A stretch of 17,020 bases of DNA from Nitrososphaerota archaeon (GCA_002698885.1 PAAH01000003.1:1-17020); one strand, 5' to 3'. Numbered from the stretch's first letter, positions 7,100 through 13,174 are shown. A program made the numbers and translations. Notes: a model not told the origin generated them from the sequence alone.

Positions 7100-7872
7100 A
7101 GTTTTTTCACCTCAAGATTTGTTGTTGTTAAAAAATCTACTATTCTTTGTTTATGTTTTCCTAGACCAGTCCAATCTAGTAATGCGGTATTAGCACCTAT
7201 GTTTTTTTCCAATATGTGCAAAAATAATGACTCATCCAAGTAATCTAATGCATGTTTTGGCATCACAGTTCCTAATGCAAATTCTCCATTTATCACTTCA
7301 TTAGAAAATTTTTCAGAATAATGAGTTCCTCCAAAGCATATTGCGAAAGGATAATTTGGAATGGGGGATTTGAGCGTTTTTAAAATAATTTTGGAAATTG
7401 AATTACATAGTTCAATATCATTCCACTGCTTTTCAGTTGTACCAATTTCTATGAATATTGTAGGTTTTTTAAGTGCCGTGGGACCATGATGAGTAGCTTC
7501 AATTGTAATTTGGAAATCAGAGAACAGTTCATGATTAGTTGAGAGATTTTTTAGATATGATTTTTGGATATTTGGATGTGGTATTGCAATTTGTTTTGGA
7601 TTTCCACCAAATTTTGCTATATCAAAATTCCCAGTACTGTGACATGTCAAAGCTAAAGTACCAGATTCTGCAGCATGTTTTGAAAGAAAAATAAATCCAT
7701 CATACTGAAATTTATCTTCTAACCAGTCAGCATTAATTGTAGGTGTTGATAGTATTACTAAATCAAAATTTTCTCCGTGAAATACCCCATTCTCGTTTTC
7801 TAGGTTTTGAGATATGAATTTGGCCATATTGTAGCCTGCAGGATCCTCTTTGTATGCAACCAATAATTCCAT
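7096..7872 (-). CDS. dtdA: D-aminoacyl-tRNA deacylase DtdA (archaeal DTD2)
   Basis: Hydrolyses D-aminoacyl-tRNAs, recycling tRNA mischarged with D-amino acids; DTD2 is the archaeal and plant type. From the ATG at 7872 it has 258 residues. Family motifs: N-terminal MELLVAYKEDPAG (1-13), SKHAAESG (64-71), LTCHSTGN (75-82), EATHHGPT (125-132) and GGTHYSEKF (181-189). A GTG at 7893 would add seven residues, but MELLVA matches the usual N-terminus and a TATA-like box is centred 26 nt upstream of this ATG. The first gene of a two-gene unit with the alkyltransferase, and divergent from secE. Confidence 0.93.
   Translation of the reverse strand: MELLVAYKEDPAGYNMAKFISQNLENENGVFHGENFDLVILSTPTINADWLEDKFQYDGFIFLSKHAAESGTLALTCHSTGNFDIAKFGGNPKQIAIPHPNIQKSYLKNLSTNHELFSDFQITIEATHHGPTALKKPTIFIEIGTTEKQWNDIELCNSISKIILKTLKSPIPNYPFAICFGGTHYSEKFSNEVINGEFALGTVMPKHALDYLDESLFLHILEKNIGANTALLDWTGLGKHKQRIVDFLTTTNLEVKKL
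7107..7113 (-). promoter_or_regulatory. Shine-Dalgarno that decides the CTG start
   Basis: The minus strand reads GAGGTGA, a seven-base match to the archaeal anti-SD, inside the last codons of dtdA. It is followed by 7 nt and then CTGA, in which CTG is the proposed start and TGA the dtdA stop. Confidence 0.65.
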
Positions 7873-7880
7873 GAATAAAA

Positions 7881-7902
7881 GATATATTGACACTTTATTA
7901 AT
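7881..7902. promoter_or_regulatory. Interleaved divergent core promoters of dtdA and secE
   Basis: Only 39 nt separate the two start codons. On the plus strand GATATATT (7881-7888) is centred about 27 nt before the secE ATG. On the minus strand ATTAATAA (7895-7902) is centred about 26 nt before the dtdA ATG. With leaderless starts each TATA box would lie between the other box and its start site, so the two pre-initiation complexes should clash. Inferred from spacing. Confidence 0.45.
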
Positions 7903-7911
7903 TTCAAATTA

Positions 7912-8100
7912 ATGAGGTTTAACCCAAGATTAACATTCAAAAATATGGTAAATACAATAAAACTTACCAAAAAATCAGACAAGGAAGTCTATAAACAGCA
8001 TTTAAGATTGGTTTTATTTGGAATTTCTGCTATTGGTGGTCTAGCATTTATCATTCAATTTACATTTTCAGTATTCACTCGTCCAATGGCAACAACCTGA
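7912..8100 (+). CDS. secE: Preprotein translocase subunit SecE (Sec61 gamma)
   Basis: Small clamp subunit of the SecYE translocon, 62 residues, a normal archaeal size. An N-terminal basic amphipathic part (about 1-30, with NTIKLTKKSDKEVYKQHLR) is followed by one membrane helix (about 31-54, LVLFGISAIGGLAFIIQFTF) and a short C-terminus. It is the first gene of secE-spt5-rpl11, a conserved archaeal order. The ATG at 7912 sits about 27 nt after a TATA-like box. A second ATG at 7945 would still leave the helix intact. The stop TGA abuts spt5 and overlaps its probable ribosome binding site. Confidence 0.92.
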   Translation: MRFNPRLTFKNMVNTIKLTKKSDKEVYKQHLRLVLFGISAIGGLAFIIQFTFSVFTRPMATT

Positions 8101-8105
8101 GTGAG
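8099..8105 (+). promoter_or_regulatory. Ribosome binding site of spt5 overlapping the secE stop
   Basis: GAGTGAG begins in the secE TGA and lies 4 nt before the ATG at 8110. It is identical to the heptamer before rpl19e. It favours ATG 8110 over the GTG at 8101, which would lie within the site. Confidence 0.5.
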
Positions 8106-8109
8106 TAAA

Positions 8110-8892
8110 ATGTCAGAAACAGAACCAGAGCAAACACACGAAAAAGTTGAAGATAGTGCAGAATCAATAACTGAAACTAAATCAGATGCAGTAACAAAGC
8201 AAAATAGTATAGATGCTACTCTGTTTGGTGTTAGAACCACTGGTGGTCAAGAAAAGGTTGTTTTAAGATTACTTGAAGCTCAAATGAGGTCTCAAAAGAT
8301 AAAATGTAGTGAATGCCAGGAAGAAGAGTCTGACTCTCCTCTAATTGGACTAGATGATCAACCAGTAAAAGATGAAAAAGGAGTGATAAAAACGATCAAG
8401 ACTAATTTTACAATAAATCTACTTACTACGAATACAGAATGTAGCCCAAATTTTAAACAACATTATGAAGAAAAACATGGAATATCAGGTAGTCAATTTG
8501 ATGAAAAATTATCCGAAATTACCTTGAAAACAATTAGTAAAAGTATTCAATCAATTTTATTGGTTGATAATTTGAAAGGATATGTTGTTGTTGAGGCAAG
8601 AGAACCACAAGATATGTTCAATGCAATTCAAGGAGTAAAACACGTTAAAGGTCAACTTAGAGGAGGATTACAATTTAGTGAAATAGAAAATTATTTGGTT
8701 AAAAAATCAACTGTATCAGAATTGGCAGTAGATGGAACAGTGGAAATAATTGGTGGACCTTTCAAAGGAATGAAGGCTACAGTAACACGAGTTGATCATG
8801 ATAAAGAAGAAGCTACAGTAATTTTACTTGATGCGCCATATCAATTACCAGTAACAGTAGATGCAAACTATCTAAAACCAGTTAAAACATAG
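8110..8892 (+). CDS. spt5: Transcription elongation factor Spt5 (NusG family) with a large NGN insertion
   Basis: Spt5 clamps RNA polymerase during elongation, with Spt4 as partner. From the ATG at 8110 it has 260 residues, against about 150-190 in most archaea. Order: an acidic N-terminal extension (1-36); the first NGN strand and helix (LFGVRTTGGQEKVV, 38-51, to about 63); an insertion of about 80 residues (about 65-145); the rest of NGN (SILLVDNLKGYVVVEA to GQLRGG, 148-186); and a KOW domain (about 208-257, IIGGPFKGMKATVTRVD). The insertion carries Cys66-x2-Cys69 and Cys111-x6-His118-x4-His123, a possible metal site. The linker to KOW is normal. Second gene of secE-spt5-rpl11. A GTG at 8101 would add three residues. 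Family assignment is firm; the function of the insertion is unknown. Confidence 0.92.
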   Translation: MSETEPEQTHEKVEDSAESITETKSDAVTKQNSIDATLFGVRTTGGQEKVVLRLLEAQMRSQKIKCSECQEEESDSPLIGLDDQPVKDEKGVIKTIKTNFTINLLTTNTECSPNFKQHYEEKHGISGSQFDEKLSEITLKTISKSIQSILLVDNLKGYVVVEAREPQDMFNAIQGVKHVKGQLRGGLQFSEIENYLVKKSTVSELAVDGTVEIIGGPFKGMKATVTRVDHDKEEATVILLDAPYQLPVTVDANYLKPVKT

Positions 8893-8907
8893 TAAGGAAT
8901 AAATCAC

Positions 8908-8928
8908 ATGCAAGAAGGTTTTATTTAA
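8908..8928 (+). other. Six-codon open frame ending on the rpl11 start
   Basis: ATG at 8908 opens a frame of six codons (MQEGFI). Its stop TAA overlaps the rpl11 ATG by one base (TAATG). It also contains GAAGGT (8914-8919), which could serve as the rpl11 ribosome binding site. It may be chance in a 35-nt gap, but the layout would allow translational coupling. Confidence 0.2.
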
Positions 8929-9410
8929 TGGGAGACAAACAAACAATTTCATCATTAGTTACAGGTGGCGAAGCATCAGCTGGTCCACCTCTTGGTCCTG
9001 CATTAGGACCAATGGGGGTAAACATTATGGAAGTTATTAATGCAATTAATGATAAAACAGGTGATTTTAAAGGAATGAAAGTTCCTGTTACAGTTAGTAT
9101 TGATGCAGATACAAAAGAATGGGAAATCGATGTAGGAATACCATCCGCATCGGCTCTGGTTTTAAAAGAAATTAATATTCAAAAAGGTAGTGGTACTTCA
9201 GGTACTGAATGGGTTGGAGATATTGGAATGGATTCAATTATCAAGGTTGCTAATGTAAAACTAGAATCATCTTATGCATCCAAACTGAAATCAGTTGTTA
9301 AGCAAATAATTGGCACATGTCAATGCCTAGGAGTAAAAATTGAAGGTAAAACTCCAAAAGAAATTACTCTTGAAATTAATGAAGGTAAGTGGGATAGTAA
9401 GTTCGAATAA
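8928..9410 (+). CDS. rpl11: 50S ribosomal protein L11
   Basis: L11 binds the GTPase-associated region of 23S rRNA beside the stalk; 160 residues, the archaeal length. The N-terminal domain has GGEASAGPPLGPALGPMGVN and the C-terminal RNA-binding domain includes KQIIGTCQCLGVKIEGKTPKE without its final strand residues missing. The ATG at 8928 follows spt5 by 35 nt, with GAAGG upstream. A TATA-like AATAAATC at 8898-8905 also lies about 26 nt before the ATG, so a second, internal promoter is possible. The stop is one base away from the stop of the convergent regulator gene. Confidence 0.96.
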   Translation: MGDKQTISSLVTGGEASAGPPLGPALGPMGVNIMEVINAINDKTGDFKGMKVPVTVSIDADTKEWEIDVGIPSASALVLKEINIQKGSGTSGTEWVGDIGMDSIIKVANVKLESSYASKLKSVVKQIIGTCQCLGVKIEGKTPKEITLEINEGKWDSKFE

Positions 9411-9411
9411 A

Positions 9412-9870
9412 CTAGTGTTTAGATAAATAAACTGGAGTTTTATCAGTCTTCTCTAATTCAACAAAAGTCTCTGTATTTTGAATACCATCAATCTTTCCAA
9501 TTTTATCAATTATTATTGTATGTAATTGCTCAAGATCTTCTGCTAGAACTTTGATAATAATATCAAACCTACCAGTAATTTCACAGATTTCAGCAACTTC
9601 TGGTGTATTTAGCAAACTCTGTTGAATTGTTTCTTTAAATTTTGGATCACGATTAATTCCAACAGATGCCTTTACCTCATAACCTAACTGTGCTTCATCA
9701 ATTTCAATTGTGAATCTTTTTATCAATTTTTTTTTGACTAGTCTGTTAATTCTACTATAAAGTACCGAAGAATTCATTCCAAGTTTTTTAGATAGCACCG
9801 GTACAGAAATACTACCATCTTTTTTTAACTCTGATAATAATTTAAGATCTAAATCATCAAAATGATGCAT
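9412..9870 (-). CDS. Lrp/AsnC-family transcriptional regulator
   Basis: 152 residues, standard for the Lrp/AsnC (feast/famine) family. An N-terminal winged helix-turn-helix (about 5-55: LDLKLLSELKKDGSISVPVL, then SKKLGMNSSVLYSRINRLVK) is joined to a C-terminal RAM effector domain (about 65-140), including EICEITGRFDIIIKV and a final ETFVELEK. Such proteins form dimers and octamers and respond to amino acids or other small molecules. It sits on the opposite strand between L11 and L1, splitting the usual ribosomal cluster. It is divergent from rpl1, so it could affect rpl1-rpl10 as well as itself; that is inference. ATG at 9870, with a TATA-like box about 28 nt upstream. Confidence 0.93.
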   Translation of the reverse strand: MHHFDDLDLKLLSELKKDGSISVPVLSKKLGMNSSVLYSRINRLVKKKLIKRFTIEIDEAQLGYEVKASVGINRDPKFKETIQQSLLNTPEVAEICEITGRFDIIIKVLAEDLEQLHTIIIDKIGKIDGIQNTETFVELEKTDKTPVYLSKH

Positions 9871-10028
9871 TTTCTCATAATTAATTTTTTGAGGTATTAA
9901 ATGTAAGTTTTTTCAAATTTCACATTTGTATATGAAAAATTATGCTAAAAACACATTTTTTATAAAATAAACACAAAAAGTAAATTTTTACTCTAAACGA
10001 TTTTAAGTAGGCTATAGAAAAATTTTCC
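9871..10028. promoter_or_regulatory. Divergent promoter region of the Lrp/AsnC gene and rpl1-rpl10
   Basis: The longest gene-free stretch (158 bp), very AT-rich. Minus strand: ATTTAATA at 9895-9902, about 28 nt before the regulator ATG. Plus strand: ATTTTAAG at 10000-10007, about 26 nt before the rpl1 ATG; an additional strong-looking TTTTTTATAAAATAA at 9956-9970 could start a longer leader. Two inverted repeats lie between them: AGTAAA-2-TTTACT at 9979-9992, just before the rpl1 box, and CAAAT-5-ATTTG at 9914-9928. These are candidate operators for the adjacent regulator, but short inverted repeats arise easily in AT-rich DNA. Confidence 0.45.
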
Positions 10029-10685
10029 ATGGTAAATGAATCAGAATTAGTTGAATTAATTCAGGAGGCTAAAAAATCAGAAAAAGAGAGAAAGTTCAAG
10101 CAATCACTTGAATTGTATATTACTTTCAAAGATATAGATGTAAAAAAGGGATTTGCATTAAATGAAGTAATTCAACTTCCAAAACAAATGAGTCAACCTG
10201 CAAAAATTTGTGTTATGGCTAGTGGAGATATGGGTATTAAAGCTAAAAGTGCAAATGCTGATGAAGTAATAGATAATGATAGATTAACTAAATTGGCAGA
10301 AAATAAGAGAGAATCAAGGAAATTAATAAATAAGTATGATTTCTTTTTGGCAGATACAAAATTAATGGCAAATGTTGGAAAATTACTAGGACAATTGCTT
10401 GGACCTAGAGGAAAAATGCCAACTCCTGTTCCATTTAATGCACCAATTGAATCATTCTTGAATAGATACAAGTCTTCAATTAGAGTTAGATTAAAAAATT
10501 CACTTTCTCTTTCGTGCAAAATTGGGGATGAGGCAATGGATGAAAAAGATCTTGCTGCTAATGCAATTACCATCATAAATGCAATTGAAAAAAAACTACC
10601 TAATGGTGATAAGAATATTAGAAAATTTATGGTTAAAACTACTATGGGTAAAGCAATAAAATTAGAAATGAAGGTTAGAAAATAA
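10029..10685 (+). CDS. rpl1: 50S ribosomal protein L1
   Basis: L1 forms the mobile L1 stalk at the E site and often represses its own mRNA; 218 residues, the archaeal norm. Evidence includes FKDIDVKKGFALNEVIQLPK, the highly conserved LLGPRGKMPTPVPF, and the C-terminal return of domain I (KFMVKTTMGKAIKLEMKV). The ATG at 10029 is about 26 nt from a TATA-like box, with no Shine-Dalgarno sequence, so the mRNA is probably leaderless. It lies one base upstream of rpl10. I did not find an obvious L1 feedback site in the leader; if the mRNA is leaderless, such a site would have to be within the coding region. Confidence 0.96.
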   Translation: MVNESELVELIQEAKKSEKERKFKQSLELYITFKDIDVKKGFALNEVIQLPKQMSQPAKICVMASGDMGIKAKSANADEVIDNDRLTKLAENKRESRKLINKYDFFLADTKLMANVGKLLGQLLGPRGKMPTPVPFNAPIESFLNRYKSSIRVRLKNSLSLSCKIGDEAMDEKDLAANAITIINAIEKKLPNGDKNIRKFMVKTTMGKAIKLEMKVRK

Positions 10686-10686
10686 A

Positions 10687-11553
10687 ATGCATGAAAATAG
10701 AACAACGTATCCAAAGAAGAAAGCAGAAATGCATCAACTACTACAAGAACTTCCTAAAAAGTATAAAGTACTTGCACTAGTAAGAATGGAAAAAGTAAGA
10801 GCTTCACAACTTTTACCACTTAGAAAAAAATTGAAAGGAGAGGTAGAAATTATTAGTATTAAGGATAACATTGCAAAAATTGCATTAAAAAAACTTGATA
10901 TTCCAGGTTTAGAAAAATTCTCTGAAAATTTGAAAGGTCAATGTCTTTTCATGTTTACAAATATGTCACCATTCAAACTTAATGTTCTTTTAGGAAAAAA
11001 TAAAGTCATGCTTGCTGCAAGAAGTGGAGATATTGCAAGTATGGATGTAATTATTCCACCAAAGAATACCGGTATTGCACCTGGACCAATGCTAACTGAC
11101 TTTAAAGAAGCTGGTGTTCCAACAAAAATTGATCAAGGTACAATATGGATTATGAAGGAAACAATTCCTGTTAAAAAAGGAGAGCCTATTCCAGAAAAAT
11201 TAGCAGGTCTTTTAGGAAAATTAGATATCAAGCCAATTGAAGCTGGGATTTTACTAAATACCGCCCTTGAAGAAGGACTACTTTATGCTCAAGATGAGAT
11301 GATAATTGATTTAGAGAAATTTAGAAACGATCTTGCTCAAGCACACCAAGAAGCAGTTTCATTATCAATTGAAGCATCATACATTACAAGTGATAACATA
11401 CAGCAAATACTTACAAAAGCAGCACAGTCTGCTCGTTCGATATCTATAGAATCAGGTTTCATTACTGATGAAACAAAAGAACAAATTCTACAAAAGGCTC
11501 ATGGTCAAGCTAAGAGTCTATCAACAAAGGCAAAAGACTACACCCCTGCTTAA
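10687..11553 (+). CDS. rpl10: Ribosomal stalk protein P0 (L10) lacking the acidic C-terminal tail
   Basis: P0 anchors the stalk at L11 and carries L12 dimers on a C-terminal spine; 288 residues, against about 300-340 with tail in many archaea. The N-terminal rRNA-binding domain (about 1-105) is followed by the archaeal insertion domain (PPKNTGIAPGPMLTDFKEAG to about 205) and a helical spine. The spine repeats about every 26 residues: AVSLSIEASYITSDNIQQIL (about 225-244), ARSISIESGFITDETKEQIL, and a third, cut copy AKSLSTKAKDYTPA at the end. In archaeal P0 each such segment binds an L12 dimer. The usual charged tail ending in Phe/Gly is absent. The stop shares TTAA with the stop of the convergent gene. 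Start ATG one base after rpl1. Confidence 0.94.
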   Translation: MHENRTTYPKKKAEMHQLLQELPKKYKVLALVRMEKVRASQLLPLRKKLKGEVEIISIKDNIAKIALKKLDIPGLEKFSENLKGQCLFMFTNMSPFKLNVLLGKNKVMLAARSGDIASMDVIIPPKNTGIAPGPMLTDFKEAGVPTKIDQGTIWIMKETIPVKKGEPIPEKLAGLLGKLDIKPIEAGILLNTALEEGLLYAQDEMIIDLEKFRNDLAQAHQEAVSLSIEASYITSDNIQQILTKAAQSARSISIESGFITDETKEQILQKAHGQAKSLSTKAKDYTPA

Positions 11554-12191
11554 TCATATTTACTTTTAACTTTTGGTAAATTCCAATTATATTTCATGGC
11601 AGTCAATCTTAAGCCAGTTGTAAGTACTATGCCTATAATTGTGGCAGCGTAAATCTCATCAGTAATCACAAGAGTGAAATAAAATGATATTGCGCCTATA
11701 AAACTTGCAGATGCATATAATTCCTTTACAAAAACTATTGGGGTTTGATTTACAAAAATATCACGTAGAATACCACCACCAATACCAGTCAACATACCAG
11801 ATAAAATAATTACAAGAAAATTCATTCCAAATAGATTGTAGGCAAAAGTTGCACCAATTACAGTAAAAACACCCAAGCCTATGGCATCGAATTTAAGAAA
11901 AACATTCCAATGTTTCTTCATTCTTGAATATAATAAAAATAATACAATTGCAGATGATACTGTAATTATAACATAAGATGGATCAATTAACGAGTTTGGT
12001 AATTCATTTCCAAATATTATGTCTCTAATAGTTCCACCAGCAACACCTGTAATTGTTGCTAAAATTATTATTCCAACAATGTCAGCTTTATGTTCAATTG
12101 CTTTGAAAGCACCAGTCACTGCAAAAGCCATAGTTCCAAATAGATCTAAAATGTAGATGAATAATTCAATAGTAGCAGAGGAATCTACCAA
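11550..12191 (-). CDS. TRIC-type cation channel / UPF0126 membrane protein
   Basis: 213 residues with about seven membrane helices and an internal duplication. The two halves carry GVAGGTIRDIIFGN (49-62) and GIGGGILRDIFVN (136-148), the paired Gly-rich/Arg-Asp motifs of the UPF0126 family. Prokaryotic members have been shown to be trimeric monovalent cation channels related to TRIC. The family assignment is confident; the transported ion here is not known. The start is TTG at 12191; no ATG occurs before Met21, which would remove the first helix, and the frame is closed upstream at 12213. The gene follows rpl12 on the same strand after 56 nt and converges on rpl10, sharing TTAA for both stops. 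Confidence 0.9.
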   Translation of the reverse strand: MVDSSATIELFIYILDLFGTMAFAVTGAFKAIEHKADIVGIIILATITGVAGGTIRDIIFGNELPNSLIDPSYVIITVSSAIVLFLLYSRMKKHWNVFLKFDAIGLGVFTVIGATFAYNLFGMNFLVIILSGMLTGIGGGILRDIFVNQTPIVFVKELYASASFIGAISFYFTLVITDEIYAATIIGIVLTTGLRLTAMKYNWNLPKVKSKYD

Positions 12192-12247
12192 CTTGAAATC
12201 TATAAGAAATAATTAGTAATTAACAATATGTATAGAATTGGTTTGAT

Positions 12248-12556
12248 CTAACCAAAGAGTGAAGATAGACCTTCCATTGCTGCTTCCTCTTGCTTTTCAC
12301 TAGGAGGTTCAGCTTTTGCCTCTTTCTTTTCTTCGCCACCAGATGCTGCTTCTGCTGCAGGTGCTGCAGCGGCTACTGCTACTGGTGCTGCCTTAATTGC
12401 TTCTTCAATATCAACATCAGCTAAAGATGCAACAAGTGCTTTAACTTGGGCCTCATTTACTTCAGCACCGCTTGCTTTTACAATATTTGTAACATTTTCC
12501 TCAGTTACCTCTTTTTGTAATTTATGCAACATTAGTGCAGCGTAAACATATTCCAT
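12248..12556 (-). CDS. rpl12: 50S ribosomal protein L12 (P1-type stalk protein)
   Basis: Multi-copy acidic stalk protein that recruits translational GTPases; 102 residues, typical for archaeal L12. It has a helical dimerisation domain (1-56, MEYVYAALMLHKLQKEVTEE onward), an Ala-rich hinge (about 60-71), a Glu/Lys-rich segment, and the conserved C-terminal GLSSLFG that contacts elongation factors. In most archaea it follows rpl10 directly on the same strand. Here it is on the opposite strand, beyond the TRIC-type gene, with its own TATA-like box. Independent transcription could help supply the extra copies per ribosome (inference). Confidence 0.96.
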   Translation of the reverse strand: MEYVYAALMLHKLQKEVTEENVTNIVKASGAEVNEAQVKALVASLADVDIEEAIKAAPVAVAAAAPAAEAASGGEEKKEAKAEPPSEKQEEAAMEGLSSLFG

Positions 12557-12580
12557 TTAAAAAAATTCTTCTACAGCATA

Positions 12581-12588
12581 ATATAAAA
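12581..12588 (-). promoter_or_regulatory. Candidate TATA box of rpl12
   Basis: The minus strand reads TTTTATAT, centred about 28 nt upstream of the rpl12 ATG and inside the 44-nt gap after the preceding unknown gene. One of the better TATA matches in the window; it suggests rpl12 has its own promoter with little or no leader. Confidence 0.5.
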
Positions 12589-12600
12589 CTATCAGAAAAA

Positions 12601-13119
12601 TTATGAATTAGTTAAGATCTTCAGACTTCGGCAAACAGAATAAAGATGTGATTTAAGATTCCTATCGTACAAATTCTCCATTCGTTGTTGTAGAATTCTT
12701 TTTGCATGATCTTTTTCAGTGCCATCAGGTAGCGATAAGACATTATTAATTAGCTCAGAAAGAGATTCTCTAATCCAACCATCAAGAATGGTAAATATTC
12801 TTCTTGAAATAATCTCAACTTTTTCTGTTTCGAGATCTAAAACATCAGTAAAATTTTCATATTCAATTCTATAGATTAATGCAAATATACAATTTTCAGA
12901 AGTTGGCTCCTTGAGAATCTCAAGAGAGCGGTCTCCAGCCTTTCCCTGAGATACTTTATTTTTTAGGCCTACTGGGTTGACAATAAATCCATTAACTCCA
13001 ATTTTATTTCCATCAATACCGGTCACTGTTCCAAATATCATATTAGTGAAATCTCCATCAGGTCTTGACGTAAAGACATAATCATCTAGTTTTAATTTTC
13101 TCTCTTTTTTCCCAAACAT
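12601..13119 (-). CDS. Conserved-looking protein of unknown function
   Basis: 172 residues, not recognised. An N-terminal basic start (MFGKKERKLKLDD) leads into a beta-rich part (about 10-50: YVFTSRPDGDFTNMIFGTVT, then GIDGNKIGVNGFIVNP) that could be a small barrel. The C-terminal half is helical (about 100-165: EKVEIISRRIFTILDGWIRE, then RILQQRMENLYDRNLK). There is no signal peptide, membrane segment or clear catalytic motif, so it is probably cytosolic. Codon use and AT content look like the neighbours. ATG at 13119 with TTAAATA on the minus strand centred 26 nt upstream. It lies 44 nt before rpl12 and is divergent from alaS, suggesting but not proving a role in translation. Confidence 0.8.
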   Translation of the reverse strand: MFGKKERKLKLDDYVFTSRPDGDFTNMIFGTVTGIDGNKIGVNGFIVNPVGLKNKVSQGKAGDRSLEILKEPTSENCIFALIYRIEYENFTDVLDLETEKVEIISRRIFTILDGWIRESLSELINNVLSLPDGTEKDHAKRILQQRMENLYDRNLKSHLYSVCRSLKILTNS

Positions 13120-13140
13120 ACAAAATAACAGTTTTTTATC

Positions 13141-13174
13141 TATTTAATTTCTTGTAATCGACAATTCTTAATAT
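13141..13174. promoter_or_regulatory. Divergent promoters of the unknown gene and alaS
   Basis: The gap is 77 bp. Minus strand: AAATTAAATA at 13141-13150, centred 26 nt from the ATG at 13119. Plus strand: CTTAATAT at 13167-13174, centred about 26 nt from the alaS GTG at 13197. A second TATA-like TTATAAA at 13178-13184 is only 13 nt before the GTG, too close unless initiation is further downstream. Confidence 0.4.

Noticed and set aside
7873..7893. GTG start extending DtdA by seven residues
   Set aside because: MELLVAYKEDPAG matches the usual N-terminus and the TATA-like box is spaced for ATG 7872.
10193..10714. A 173-codon open frame antisense to rpl1
   Set aside because: It lies entirely opposite a highly conserved gene, has a hydrophobic composition typical of reversed AT-rich codons, and shows no family motif.
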